Positions 17,575 to 27,070 of a stretch of 64,000 nucleotides of DNA are shown here, piece after piece. Source of the stretch: Prolixibacteraceae bacterium (GTDB lineage Bacteria; Bacteroidota; Bacteroidia; Bacteroidales; Prolixibacteraceae); NCBI GenBank assembly GCA_019720755.1, contig CP081303.1, positions 1,984,001 through 2,048,000 on the forward strand. Direction: 5' to 3'. The notes under the pieces were generated by a model, which ran no database searches, was not told the origin of the DNA, and saw only the letters and a program-made list of their open reading frames with translations. Made by a program: the position numbers and the translations under genes. Positions within the stretch are counted from its first letter, which is position 1. Each line of letters opens with the position of its first letter.

Positions 17575-19362
17575 TCACAACAATGAATCGGAGTAATGAT
17601 TTGTCTCATCCAAAATAAGTTCCTGTTTTTGAGCCATATGATAGAAAACACCTCTGTCTTTATATAGTGTGAGAGGTTTTCCCATCTCTACCACTTTGCC
17701 TTTATCTAACACAACCACTTTATCTGCCCCTGCAATAGTTCGCATCTTATGTGCAATGATGATTACCGTTTTGTTCTTTACTAAATGATTCAATGCTAGC
17801 TGTATCTTCGACTCATTTTCCACATCAAGAGCGGCAGTCGCCTCATCTAACAAAATGATAGGGGCATCTTTAAGCAGGGCGCGTGCTATGGAAACACGTT
17901 GTCTCTCTCCTCCTGAAATAGTTGAACCATTTTCACTCAAGACAGTATCATATCCATTAGGCATAGCCTCAATAAAATCATGACATTGTGCAAATTTTGC
18001 AGCATTCACCACTTCTTCGTCAGATGCCCCCTTTCTACCCAATCGAATATTTTCACGTATGGTAGAATTAAAAAGCACGACATCTTGAAAAACGATAGAG
18101 TAATATTTCAATAAAGTTTCAGGAGCAATGGTATTAATAGGGATATCTCCCAACTTAATAGCCCCACTTTTAACATCCCAAAACCTAGCAGCTAATTTGG
18201 TTGCAGTACTCTTTCCACCACCAGAAGGGCCTATTAAGGCAGTTATCTCTCCCTGCTTTGCGGTAAATGAAACATTAGAAAGTACAGGACTCTCTTTTTC
18301 ATAAGAGAAGGATACTTGATCAAATTCAATATTAAAATTCTCCAACGCTACATCATCATCACCTTTTTGCTCTTCAATATCATGTATCTCTTGAAACCTT
18401 TTGATACGAAGGTTAATAAACAACAAAGCAGCAAAATTATTAAACACTTCATGGATAGGATTGAATATTTGGGTACCTAAAGTCAAAAATATTAAATAGA
18501 CAAAGATCGATACTTGATGTTGCATCACCATCCATCCTCCAACCAAGATAACACTAGGTAGTCCTAACTTTATCAGCATCTGTGAAGCATTCACAAATGC
18601 TCCAGTTAAAAGCTCCTCCTTTAACAAACTCGCTTCATAACGATCTACAACCTCCTCTAGTTCTCTATCAAAATCCCCCTCTTGGTTATACGCTTTAATC
18701 TCTTGCACTAGGTCTACTCCCTCAAATATCTTTTCAGCCACATCTTGTTTCTTTCCATACAAGGAGATGTTTATTTTGTCTATTTTTTTCTTAGACATAG
18801 CAATGAAAAAGAACGAAATAGGAACCACCCAAAGTAGAGCCAAAGAGAGTTGCCAATTGAGAGAAAAAAGCCCTATAGAAGCGATCAATATAGTCACTAA
18901 GGATGCAATGAGTTGTGGTACAGCATGAGAAAATATATGTTCTAAATCGGTGGCATCATTCATCAATGTAGTACTTAGATCCGAAAGGTCTCTTTTACCA
19001 AAGAATGAAAGAGGAAGTTTTCTCAATTTCTCCGCCAAACTTATTCGTCTCTGTGAACTTTCATTATACACTTTAGTATAAACGCTATCATATTGTAATA
19101 AAGAGACCCCATAAATCACCCCCATCATCCCGAATGCAACCAGAATAAATGTACCTAATGACCATGGAGATCCAAAATTACTTTGATGCTCTAATGGAAA
19201 ATATTGATCCATAAAAATAAAGAGAAAGATCATCGGCAGCATGATCGCTATATTTTGCAATGTAGTATAGCCTATTCCAATGATAAGATCAGAAGCTCCT
19301 TTTGCACTCATTGCAAAGCGCTTTTGTATATATTTTTTCATACTATTATTTATAAAGTCCAT
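17575..19362 (-). CDS. ABC exporter half-transporter, second gene
   Basis: A 595-residue fused membrane (1-330, six segments) and ATPase (345-580) half-transporter of the type IV exporter family. Motifs are Walker A GPSGGGKST, signature ISGGERQRVS, Walker B IILLDEATAALD and the H-loop IIAHKMRT. The partner half-transporter lies just upstream, and paired ABC exporters of this kind (IrtAB, YbtPQ and relatives) work as heterodimers. The start overlaps the upstream gene by 13 bases, consistent with coupled translation. A TetR regulator leads the operon, so induction by a toxic or siderophore-like substrate is likely; the substrate is not readable. Confidence 0.88.
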   Translation of the reverse strand: MDFINNSMKKYIQKRFAMSAKGASDLIIGIGYTTLQNIAIMLPMIFLFIFMDQYFPLEHQSNFGSPWSLGTFILVAFGMMGVIYGVSLLQYDSVYTKVYNESSQRRISLAEKLRKLPLSFFGKRDLSDLSTTLMNDATDLEHIFSHAVPQLIASLVTILIASIGLFSLNWQLSLALLWVVPISFFFIAMSKKKIDKINISLYGKKQDVAEKIFEGVDLVQEIKAYNQEGDFDRELEEVVDRYEASLLKEELLTGAFVNASQMLIKLGLPSVILVGGWMVMQHQVSIFVYLIFLTLGTQIFNPIHEVFNNFAALLFINLRIKRFQEIHDIEEQKGDDDVALENFNIEFDQVSFSYEKESPVLSNVSFTAKQGEITALIGPSGGGKSTATKLAARFWDVKSGAIKLGDIPINTIAPETLLKYYSIVFQDVVLFNSTIRENIRLGRKGASDEEVVNAAKFAQCHDFIEAMPNGYDTVLSENGSTISGGERQRVSIARALLKDAPIILLDEATAALDVENESKIQLALNHLVKNKTVIIIAHKMRTIAGADKVVVLDKGKVVEMGKPLTLYKDRGVFYHMAQKQELILDETNHYSDSLL

Positions 19363-21092
19363 TCAACAGAAACCTGATATTGATTCCACATCTTAGTATA
19401 CAACGCTTTATTACTTAAGAGTTCGTCATGCGTCCCTCTTTCCACAATTCGTCCTTTATCTAAAACCAATATCATATCGGCATCGGTCACACTAGTAAGG
19501 CGATGTGCAACCATAATCACAGTCTTCCCTTTAGTAAGCTCCCGTAAAGCTTGCTGAATTAAATGTTCATTCTCTGGATCAGAGAAAGCAGTTGCCTCGT
19601 CTAATACAACCAAAGGAGTATCTTTCAATATAGCCCTTGCCAAACAGATACGCTGTTGCTCTCCGCCAGACAGATAGACCCCATTTTTCCCAATAATCGT
19701 ATCCAATCCTTCCGGAAATTTATCGATGATATCCAGGCACTGTGCTTTCTTTAGAGCACTCAATATTTCAGCATCGCTACAAGACTCTAATCCATATGCG
19801 ACATTCTCTCGAAGCGTTCTTTTGAATAAACTAGAGTTCTGAAAGACAAAACTAACATACTCCATTAGCGTCTCTTGACTCAATGATTTCACAGGTTTAC
19901 CTCCTATAGCAATAGACCCCATATCAGCATCCCAGAAGCGTGGAATCAATTTAGCCAAAGTCGTTTTACCTCCACCAGAAGGGCCTACCAAAGCAATCGT
20001 CTGCCCCTTAAAAAGATCAAAAGAAATATCTTGAAGTACTTTTTTATTCGTTTTTGGATACGAAAATGAAACATCTTTAAAAGAGACGGAACAGTTGTCC
20101 GACACATCCTGTTCTTCACCAAACAGGACAGGAGGCACATCAAGCATTTCATCAATTCTATTTAATGCCTCTCCAGCTTGTCCCATTGCATACCCCAAAT
20201 TCATACTTCTCATTACCACCTGTGAATAGACTGGTGTAATCAACACGAAGAGTAATAAACTAGTAAAAATAGTCACATTAGACATAGGAGTGTTTGTCAT
20301 CAACAGTATCGTTAGTGGAACCAAAACAAAACAGAACGAATGAACAAAGACCAAATAAAAAGACATAGGCCTCCTACACCAAGCGGTATAAGTAATCACC
20401 ATATCCCTATAATCAATAATACTTTTATAGAAATTTTTAAACGAAAAGACTGTTTGCTGAAATGTCTTCACCACGGGGATTCCCCGTATATACTCAACAG
20501 ATTCCGTGTTCATCTTCTCCAACTGATCCATATATAGCTTCGTGAAATTCTGACCTCTTTTACTCATCAGAAAACCCAAACTAGCTAGAGCTAAGCCTAG
20601 AGGAAACAGACAAGCAAGCCCCAGACGCCAATCAAGAAACCACATAAAAACAAACGTCAATATTGGCATCACAAAAGTTGCAGCAAGATCAGGCAACTGG
20701 TGTGCTAAGAACATATGAGTAATGGTCGCATTATCATCAATCACTTTACGTATCTCTCCACTTGTATGATTATCAAAAAACCCCAAAGGCATACGAATAA
20801 TCTTTTTCATAGACATCTTTCGTATATTGTTCTCCACACGAAAAGCAGCAGCATGCGAAAGCATCAAAGCAAAATAATACAATAACACCCCCAATAATGC
20901 AAAGCCCATCGCATAATACGCATCTGAAAGAGAAGTTAATGTATGTTGGGTCAATAGCTCTTGCACAATGTTCCAAATAAAATAAAACGGAAGAAGCATT
21001 ACTACAGCACTAATGCTAGAGAGTGCAATAGAACAAGGAAGTAAGAGCTTTCTATTTCCTAGATAGCCCTGTACTCTTTTTAAAATAGTCAT
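19350..21092 (-). CDS. ABC exporter half-transporter, first gene
   Basis: I place the start at the ATG at 21092 (580 residues, MTILKRVQGYLG) because the longer form starts with TTG inside the TetR gene. It has a six-segment membrane domain (1-320) followed by an ATPase domain with Walker A GPSGGGKTT, signature LSGGEQQRIC, Walker B LVVLDEATAFSD and H-loop MVAHRLTS. The Walker B aspartate and following glutamate are present, so the site looks active. It forms a heterodimer with the next gene by inference. It starts 11 bases after the TetR stop. Confidence 0.88.
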   Translation of the reverse strand: MTILKRVQGYLGNRKLLLPCSIALSSISAVVMLLPFYFIWNIVQELLTQHTLTSLSDAYYAMGFALLGVLLYYFALMLSHAAAFRVENNIRKMSMKKIIRMPLGFFDNHTSGEIRKVIDDNATITHMFLAHQLPDLAATFVMPILTFVFMWFLDWRLGLACLFPLGLALASLGFLMSKRGQNFTKLYMDQLEKMNTESVEYIRGIPVVKTFQQTVFSFKNFYKSIIDYRDMVITYTAWCRRPMSFYLVFVHSFCFVLVPLTILLMTNTPMSNVTIFTSLLLFVLITPVYSQVVMRSMNLGYAMGQAGEALNRIDEMLDVPPVLFGEEQDVSDNCSVSFKDVSFSYPKTNKKVLQDISFDLFKGQTIALVGPSGGGKTTLAKLIPRFWDADMGSIAIGGKPVKSLSQETLMEYVSFVFQNSSLFKRTLRENVAYGLESCSDAEILSALKKAQCLDIIDKFPEGLDTIIGKNGVYLSGGEQQRICLARAILKDTPLVVLDEATAFSDPENEHLIQQALRELTKGKTVIMVAHRLTSVTDADMILVLDKGRIVERGTHDELLSNKALYTKMWNQYQVSVEWTL

Positions 21093-21103
21093 AGGATTCT
21101 TAT

Positions 21104-21715
21104 TTATATATTCATTATCTTTTTCCAACCTGCAGTAGAAAACAGCACATACTCCTCAAAAAATGTGCGCATCTTGTCCAATGGATAATCATTACAAACA
21201 AGTTCTGAGAGTATTTCAACAAACCAAGAGGAGATATTTCGAACAAATAAAGAGGAGATATTTGCATTTATATCAGGATATTTTTGTTTCATCTCTTTCA
21301 GATAGGCACGACCTATATCACACTGTAACCCTATAAAATCTTCTCGAAAACTCTCATACAATGAGCCTTCACAATCACACAAGAGCAATTTAAGTTCCTT
21401 CTTATACATAGTCACCAAATTCATATAATAGTCAGCTCCTTCTTCGATAAAAGAGTCTAAATAAAATACGGTAGTGTCTAACTTACTTGAATCATTATGT
21501 TCCCCTAACATGGAAGTAATTTCAGTCATTAAGGGCTTTAATATTTGGATGAGAATCTCATCCTTATTTTTAAAATAGTTGTATATATTACTCAAACTCA
21601 CATCCGCATTTTGAGCAATATTTCTCATAGAACTACCCTTAAAACCGTTACTATAAAACTCTTGACATGCAGCCTCAATAATATTATTTCGTTGTTCCGC
21701 TTTCTTAATCTGCAT
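21104..21715 (-). CDS. TetR/AcrR family regulator of the ABC operon
   Basis: I prefer the ATG at 21715 (203 residues) over a TTG eight codons upstream. The N-terminal helix-turn-helix is clear: IIEAACQEFYSNGFKGSSM, IAQNADVSLSNIYNYFKNKDEIL. The C-terminal ligand domain is unique as usual. It is the first gene of the TetR-ABC-ABC operon and probably represses it, releasing DNA when the exported compound is bound. The operator is not obvious in the 360 bases upstream. Confidence 0.85.
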   Translation of the reverse strand: MQIKKAEQRNNIIEAACQEFYSNGFKGSSMRNIAQNADVSLSNIYNYFKNKDEILIQILKPLMTEITSMLGEHNDSSKLDTTVFYLDSFIEEGADYYMNLVTMYKKELKLLLCDCEGSLYESFREDFIGLQCDIGRAYLKEMKQKYPDINANISSLFVRNISSWFVEILSELVCNDYPLDKMRTFFEEYVLFSTAGWKKIMNI

Positions 21716-21739
21716 TTTATAATTATTTATTTTATACAA

Positions 21740-22103
21740 AGGAATCAGAAATCACTCATGCTATCAATCCCAATATTTTATGATTAACCAATATAAAAAC
21801 GAACATTTTACGATTATGTTCGTTTTCGTATAATATCTAAAACGATATTTTATGCTTCCACACGCTACAACAGTTTTCATATATCAAACAAAACAACTAG
21901 AAATGCAATGTTCAACAAGATGTATTACTGAAACAGACTAAAATGACAGGTAAAAAACAGATCTCATGTATTAAGCGACTATATTTATCATGACTTGAAA
22001 CATATAGTTATTTTAGATAAAAAAAGAATAGGGGGTGCATTAGAGTGATCATTCAGAATTAAAATATTCTCACTATCTTTAAAATTAAACACATTATATA
22101 TTG
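21740..22103. other. divergent promoter region
   Basis: AT-rich spacer between the TetR gene and the divergent sigma-factor gene; both promoters are expected here. I see no extended palindrome or ORF. Confidence 0.5.
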
Positions 22104-22700
22104 ATGAAAACAGATAAACAAAATAGCTGTTGTAACCCACATCAAGTGACAGCAGAATTCTATGATAACATCTTTGGATTTGTTTTGAAACAAATCCAAG
22201 ATAAAGAGATAGCAGAAGATATTACCCAAGAGGTAATGGGAAGGATGGTAGAAGCATATAACTCCAAACAAGAAGTGCAAAATACAAAAGCATGGCTCTT
22301 CCGTGTCACACGTAATATCATTTCAGATCGTTATCGTAAAAAAGATATTTTACAATTTGATAACTCAATCCTAGAATCAGAGAAATCAGAAAATGATTTC
22401 GAATTAATGACTGAAGACTATATTGTACCGATGATTCACCTTCTTCCTGAAGAATATGCAAAACCGCTTTTATTAAGTGATATTGATAACCTCAAACATG
22501 TCGAGATAGCAAAGAAACTTGACCTCTCTCTCTCTGCGACAAAAATGCGGATACAAAGGGCTAGGAAAAAACTGTACGAATTATTTCTAGAATGCTGTGA
22601 TATAACTTATACCGAGAATGATTCTTTTGCTCACTGCACCATAAAAACGAGTTGTACTCCCCTACTTAAGGAGAAAGATAGATTAAAAAAAGAGAAATAA
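22104..22700 (+). CDS. sigZ: SigZ-like RNA polymerase sigma factor with Cys-rich tail
   Basis: A 198-residue ECF/SigZ-type sigma factor (ATG at 22104; a TTG precedes it). Region 2 is FVLKQIQDKEIAEDITQEV and WLFRVTRNIISDRYR; region 4 is LLLSDIDNLKHVEIAKKL followed by SATKMRIQRARKKL. It carries Cys pairs at both ends: an NSCC near the N terminus and ECCD, HC and SC in the last 40 residues, a layout suited to zinc or metalloid sensing. No anti-sigma gene follows; instead come a Cys-repeat membrane protein and a YraQ/ArsP-like permease. Direct sensing of a thiophilic metal by the tail is inference. Confidence 0.82.
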   Translation: MKTDKQNSCCNPHQVTAEFYDNIFGFVLKQIQDKEIAEDITQEVMGRMVEAYNSKQEVQNTKAWLFRVTRNIISDRYRKKDILQFDNSILESEKSENDFELMTEDYIVPMIHLLPEEYAKPLLLSDIDNLKHVEIAKKLDLSLSATKMRIQRARKKLYELFLECCDITYTENDSFAHCTIKTSCTPLLKEKDRLKKEK

Positions 22701-22741
22701 TACTATCATCTAACCTCCTAATAAACAACATATTTACATTT

Positions 22742-22790
22742 CACATCACAAAAAAAAAGACTCTTTTTTTTAAATAGATGTGTCTTTTTT
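22742..22790 (+). terminator. possible attenuating terminator between sigZ and the Cys-repeat gene
   Basis: CACATC / GATGTG arms enclose an A-run/T-run pair that can extend the stem, and TCTTTTTT follows. It lies between the sigma-factor gene and the next gene, so it may limit read-through. Confidence 0.55.
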
Positions 22791-22849
22791 ACTCATTTCA
22801 CGACTTCCTTATTGAAAACAATAATTTTTCAATAAAAAGGAATTAAAAA

Positions 22850-23386
22850 ATGAAAAAAAGAGACGGATTTATCGCATCAATCATCACTATTCTATCTTCT
22901 GTGTTTGCCTTTATAGGAATCATCAGTTGTTGTGGATTTCCTATACTCGCTTCCATCCTTGCCTATATTGGACTCGGAGCATCTCAATTACAAGCACTTG
23001 CCCCCTATCAAAACTACTTTCTAGTTTTAGCAATTCTCTCATTAATATACGGCTTTTACAGCATCTACTTTAAAAGAAGGCCTAAGAAAACCTCATCAGA
23101 TTGCTGCAATATATCCATCGAAGAGGTAAAAGAAAACAAGCCCAACGATTGTTGCAATATATCCATCGAAGAGGTAAAAGAAAATAAGCCCAACGACTGT
23201 TGTAATGTATCCATCGAAGAGGTAAAAGAAAACAAGCCCAACGATTGTTGCAACAACTCTACTAAAAAAGCATTAGCCAAAGAATCGGATAATTGTTGTA
23301 ATAATACTTCGAATAAACTATCAAAAATTATGCTTTGGGGCGGAGTCATCGCTGTTCTCTTAGCAATCATTGCCACCAAACTTTAA
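22850..23386 (+). CDS. membrane protein with tandem Cys-Cys repeats
   Basis: A 178-residue protein with two hydrophobic segments at the N-terminal half (about 9-45 and 55-75), a long loop, and a final segment at 159-176. SCCGFP at 26-31 in the first segment resembles the Cys-Cys-x-x-Pro of MerT-type mercury transporters. The loop 84-131 is three copies of a 16-residue unit DCCNISIEEVKENKPN, followed by DCCN and NCCNN, giving five Cys-Cys pairs. Its DNA repeats are nearly identical. The loop is suited to binding thiophilic metals or metalloids. It lies between a Cys-rich sigma factor and a permease. Function is inferred; I know no named family for the whole protein. Confidence 0.75.
   Translation: MKKRDGFIASIITILSSVFAFIGIISCCGFPILASILAYIGLGASQLQALAPYQNYFLVLAILSLIYGFYSIYFKRRPKKTSSDCCNISIEEVKENKPNDCCNISIEEVKENKPNDCCNVSIEEVKENKPNDCCNNSTKKALAKESDNCCNNTSNKLSKIMLWGGVIAVLLAIIATKL
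23099..23242 (+). repeat. three in-frame 48-bp repeats
   Basis: Three consecutive 48-bp units (23099, 23147, 23195), each encoding a 16-residue Cys-Cys unit. They differ at only a few bases, partly synonymous (for example TGCTGC, TGTTGC, TGTTGT), so copy number may change by slippage or recombination. Confidence 0.9.
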
Positions 23387-23473
23387 TCTCAATACTCATT
23401 TAATTGTAAACCTAGAAACAAGAAGTTTCAGTTAGAATACAATGTCAAGTCACAACTTTTATAATTAATCATC

Positions 23474-24454
23474 ATGCTAGAAAATTTAATACATCACATA
23501 CAGTACCTACTATTTCAGATAATGGGTATAGAGAATACTCCATTTTTTATTAATCTAAGTAAAACACTAGGAAATTTCATCTTTATCACCCTAGAACTGT
23601 TTATCCTATTTATCGGAATTACTGCTATCATAGAGTATATCATGATTCATGTAAATCAGAAAAAACTACAAAAACTATTTAAAGGAAAGGGAATTGTAGG
23701 AAATCTAGCAGGAGCCACCTTTGGAGCCATCACCCCATTTTGTGCATGTTCTACGATTCCAATGACCGTAGGCTTCCTTAATGCCCAATTGCCATTTGGT
23801 TCCATTATGTCATTTCTAATCTCCTCTCCGCTTCTCAACCCAATCATCATAGCGATGCTCGCAGCCACAGTTGGAGTTCAAAATGCAGCAATTTATTTTG
23901 TCTTAGCCTTTGGGTTATCTGTTATTTTTGGATATCTATTGGAGAAGTTCGGTTTTACTAAAGAGGTAAAAGCAGTAAAAGTAACAGGTGGAAAGGATAC
24001 AATTATTAATGGAATAGATGTAAGAAAAGAACTACCTATCACAAGCAAAATAAGAATTAGCCTAAAGACCGGATGGGACTCATTAAAGCCAATCCTTACA
24101 TATCTCTTTATTGGGGTAGCCATCGGCTCCATGATCTATGGATATCTACCTGAAGGAGATACCATTGCAAAAATAGCAGGAAGCGACAACTGGTTTGCTG
24201 TTCCCATTGCCTCAATCATTGGAATTCCTCTCTATATTAGAGCCGAGACAGCGATTCCTATTGCCATGTCATTAATATCTAAAGGAGTCGGAATGGGAAC
24301 CGCAATTGCATTGATTATAGGTGGAGCTGGAATGGCCATACCAGAGATGACAATGTTGGCAAAAATATTCAAACGTAGACTATTAATCACATTCATTGGA
24401 GTGATATTCTTGGTTGCTGTCATCTCTGGTTATGTATTCAACATCATAATATAA
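23474..24454 (+). CDS. YraQ/ArsP-type permease (UPF0718)
   Basis: A 326-residue membrane protein with about eight segments. The family signature TPFCACSTIPMTVGFL lies near residue 86, with SSPLLNPIIIAML after it, and a second half-repeat near the C terminus (GGAGMAIPEMTMLAKIFKR). ArsP members export trivalent organoarsenicals; other members are uncharacterised permeases. The signature cysteines fit a thiophilic substrate. It is the third gene of the sigZ unit, 87 bases after the Cys-repeat protein. Confidence 0.85.
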   Translation: MLENLIHHIQYLLFQIMGIENTPFFINLSKTLGNFIFITLELFILFIGITAIIEYIMIHVNQKKLQKLFKGKGIVGNLAGATFGAITPFCACSTIPMTVGFLNAQLPFGSIMSFLISSPLLNPIIIAMLAATVGVQNAAIYFVLAFGLSVIFGYLLEKFGFTKEVKAVKVTGGKDTIINGIDVRKELPITSKIRISLKTGWDSLKPILTYLFIGVAIGSMIYGYLPEGDTIAKIAGSDNWFAVPIASIIGIPLYIRAETAIPIAMSLISKGVGMGTAIALIIGGAGMAIPEMTMLAKIFKRRLLITFIGVIFLVAVISGYVFNIII

Positions 24455-24543
24455 ACATAAAGAGAAAAACACGTTACTTGTTTATCCTTCCTAAAAACAG
24501 GACGAAATAACCAAGAATCTATCCCCAAAAAGAGACCTCCTAG

Positions 24544-24586
24544 AATGGAGATACACTTCAAGATGTATCTCCATTCGTTTTAATTA
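24544..24586 (+). terminator. terminator of the sigZ-permease unit
   Basis: Perfect 12-bp stem AATGGAGATACA / TGTATCTCCATT with an 8-base loop, then CGTTTTAATT. It is 90 bases after the permease stop. Confidence 0.85.
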
Positions 24587-24618
24587 AACAAATAATCAAA
24601 AATGGCCCAGGATACGAA

Positions 24619-24655
24619 GCCCTTCGACAAGTGGTTCCTGATCTTGTCGAAGGGC
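24619..24655. repeat. REP-like palindrome
   Basis: Perfect 13-bp arms GCCCTTCGACAAG / CTTGTCGAAGGGC with an 11-base loop, then CTCAGGGAG. It is one of at least six copies of this motif in the window's intergenic regions. Confidence 0.85.
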
Positions 24656-24788
24656 TCAGGGAGCTAGCTGATAAAACTGCTCCCAGCAGCTGTAGCAACA
24701 ATCGTGACCTTAATATATTGATATATCATGTCTCGAGTAAAGGCTTTACAACTTCCATACAACAGGTTCCCACAATCAATTTATACAA

Positions 24789-25808
24789 CTAGAAATAAGT
24801 ATTTTGATAAATCACCTTCTTAGTCTCCTCTCCATTCACTAGATGGTCCTCCCTATTTAATTTACCATATTCATCATAGAAATATCGTTTCTCTGTAATT
24901 TTATCATTCTTCTGTTTCTTCTCACAAATTAACCTATCGAAGTCATCGTAGATATAGTCCACTTGGGTATTAAGTTTCGAATTCTTGAAATATTGATATA
25001 CCTCTCTCACTTTATTATTATTTTCATCATAGAGACATCTTTTACAACCAATAGTATCCACCTTTGATTTCATCTCAACCTCCTCTATAAGATTATGATG
25101 GTCATCATATTTATAAGTGAAATACCGAATTAATCGTTCATGACAATGTAGAAAAACCTTTTTCAATACATTTCCATGAGCATCATATTCAAAACGAGTA
25201 TGATGAATACTTTCGCTTAAAGAAGGCATAGAATCCACTTTTTCAATCAAATTATCTCTCCATGGCTCCCCATTAAACATATAAGAATCTAGCTTCTCTC
25301 CACGGCTATTATATTTATAGAAAGTCTTTAAATCTACACGACCACTCATAAAAGAAGTCTGTATCAACAGGTTTCCATTTTCATCAAAGATCGAAGAGTT
25401 TAGTAACTCATCCAAATAGTTATAAAAACTACGACTCGATATTTTACCACTCTTCCAATATTTCATCACACTATAATTACCAAGTGTATTTTTGAAGAAG
25501 TATCTCTTAAAACCACTTAACTTTCCATCTTCACGATAACTGAAAACGTCTTTAAAGAAAAGCGATCCATCATCATTATAATGTTCCGCTTTGAGAACAC
25601 ATCCTTCTATATTGTACTCACACGCATAAGTTTGCAACGTATCAAAATGAATCTTCTGATTCTTGTTGCATTGCTTTTTTCTACAAATAAATTCTTTATG
25701 AAATCGAACCTTTCGATCCACATGTAAACTATCATTAGAAGCCCATATTACATGTGAATAAAACATATAGGAAAGGAATAAAAAGAATAGAAGGAAATAT
25801 TTTCTCAT
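24789..25808 (-). CDS. secreted protein with YD/RHS-like repeats
   Basis: A 339-residue protein with an N-terminal signal peptide (about 1-24). The rest is built from irregular repeats of about 20 residues with YDxxGNxLxK or YDEYGKLNRE patterns, as in RHS/YD and MORN-like beta proteins. It has scattered cysteines near the mature N terminus. Proteins of this kind are common in Bacteroidota as exported orphan proteins without known role. It stands alone, flanked by REP-type repeats on both sides. Confidence 0.7.
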   Translation of the reverse strand: MRKYFLLFFLFLSYMFYSHVIWASNDSLHVDRKVRFHKEFICRKKQCNKNQKIHFDTLQTYACEYNIEGCVLKAEHYNDDGSLFFKDVFSYREDGKLSGFKRYFFKNTLGNYSVMKYWKSGKISSRSFYNYLDELLNSSIFDENGNLLIQTSFMSGRVDLKTFYKYNSRGEKLDSYMFNGEPWRDNLIEKVDSMPSLSESIHHTRFEYDAHGNVLKKVFLHCHERLIRYFTYKYDDHHNLIEEVEMKSKVDTIGCKRCLYDENNNKVREVYQYFKNSKLNTQVDYIYDDFDRLICEKKQKNDKITEKRYFYDEYGKLNREDHLVNGEETKKVIYQNTYF

Positions 25809-26309
25809 AGAATATCAAATTATTTAGATTAGTAGCAACATCTCTTTATTTTTTTAGAAATATTGGGCACGAATATAACATAATTTAAAAAACTAGGAGA
25901 TATGAATTCATAAAACGATGAACACTCCTTCAATATTAAATGAGAAAAAAGATGCTTCTCTCAAAACTTTAAAAGAGAACTAAAGACATAAAACTTGCAT
26001 TCATGTCATAAATAAAACGAATCAACCTTATATAATGTAGACTGATCGGAGTGTAGGTTACCGACCACTTCGACATTTGGTTGCTGAGCTTGTCGAAGCA
26101 CAGGGACCATTTGTCAGCATTGTAGGTTACAGAGCTTGTCGAAGCACAAGGACTTCACTACCGAAGCAAAATAATCATATATTTAATTCAAACATGATAG
26201 CAGCAAACCAATCGATTTACCCATTATCACGATTTATCACCAAGTCGCATACCCTTTTCTTTTAGATTGTTTGACTAAAATGTATGCTTAATTCACCTAG
26301 TATATGGAG
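25809..26309. other. intergenic region with REP-like repeat
   Basis: No convincing gene. The section 26053-26152 holds two diverged REP-like copies (GAGCTTGTCGAAGCACA twice). An open frame across these repeats, 26077-26265, is only a by-product of them. Confidence 0.6.
26053..26152. repeat. two diverged REP-like units
   Basis: Two units in the same orientation, each with GAGCTTGTCGAAGCACA plus a preceding TGTAGGTTAC, about 60 bases apart. They belong to the same family as 24619-24655 and 31474-31690. Confidence 0.75.
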
Positions 26310-26393
26310 TTATGCAAATACTGACAATATAATTACCCAAGCTACAGCCAATACAAGGATGTATAACATGAGAGAGACAAGCCCTTTCCACAT
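26310..26393 (-). CDS. membrane microprotein, copy A
   Basis: A 27-residue protein starting at ATG 26393: charged start (MWK), one membrane segment, and a short tail. It shares KGLVSLxLYI and VLxVxWVIIL with the 32-residue microprotein at 42337-42435. Across the aligned core many codons differ synonymously (GTC/GTG, TCT/TCC, TAC/TAT, ATC/ATT, TTG/TTA) while the residues stay the same, which is a strong sign of selection on protein. A GTG 14 codons upstream (26435) would give 41 residues, but that extension is not conserved in the other copy. It lies about 220 bases downstream of a glycine-rich membrane protein on the same strand. Confidence 0.75.
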   Translation of the reverse strand: MWKGLVSLMLYILVLAVAWVIILSVFA

Positions 26394-26614
26394 ATTTTTA
26401 TCTTTCAATGGATCTCTTTTTAATGAATGATACACTTAAACTTCAAACAATTATATAAAAATATAACATGGAACAAGCCACCAAAAATCGCTTAAACAAA
26501 TAATTCAGTATCCTATATTGATGAAACACGAATGCTCGAAAAAATATAACGACTCGCTTCCTTATATACCAGGTCTAGATCAATACGAAATAGGATATTT
26601 TAAATATCCTGAAT

Positions 26615-27070
26615 TTAAAAATTCAATACCTTACCCTCTCTTTTGACTTTCTTATCTTTATACGAACCGATCACATTCCCTAGAGCAGTTCCAACTCCCA
26701 CTCCTAAGGCAATTCCAAGACTACGCTCCAGTTGAAGTACAGAGGTCCCCAATAGAACCCCGATCATCATCCCTAAGAAGGTTCCTCTTTTTACATAATA
26801 CCCCTCTTCCACCAATCCATATTCCTTACGAACAAAGTGAATCACTCTCAAAAGCTTTGTTGCCATGGCTCTACTACTATAAGATCTTCCAACCTCTATA
26901 TCCAAAGAGTCAAGATTCTCTTCCAACTTCATCATTTCATTCTCACAAAGTCCTCTCTCCTGAAGCACTTGAAGCAATCCGACAAGTCTCCATATCGTAT
27001 TCTTCGTATTCTTCGACTCCTGTTCATCATAAATATGTTTTAATAAGCTCTTTGCGTGGTCAATTGTCAT
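26615..27070 (-). CDS. glycine-rich membrane protein, paralog 1
   Basis: A 151-residue protein with a helical soluble N-terminal part (1-100) and a C-terminal glycine-rich hydrophobic region (about 104-140) that can form two membrane helices: GTFLGMMIGVLLG and LGIALGVGVGTALGNVIGS, resembling glycine-zipper hairpins. A charged tail (KDKKVKREGKVLNF) ends it. It is paralogous to the gene just upstream; both share the YYVRxGxxxGxxxG entry to the membrane part. Function unknown. Confidence 0.7.
   Translation of the reverse strand: MTIDHAKSLLKHIYDEQESKNTKNTIWRLVGLLQVLQERGLCENEMMKLEENLDSLDIEVGRSYSSRAMATKLLRVIHFVRKEYGLVEEGYYVKRGTFLGMMIGVLLGTSVLQLERSLGIALGVGVGTALGNVIGSYKDKKVKREGKVLNF

Noticed and set aside
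26077-26265. 62-codon open frame
   Set aside because: It runs through REP-like units and has no coding features; the same frame opens by chance in other copies of the repeat.
26394-26435. GTG-started 14-codon extension of microprotein A
   Set aside because: The upstream peptide is not conserved in microprotein B, which has an in-frame stop just before its ATG, so the ATG at 26393 is preferred.
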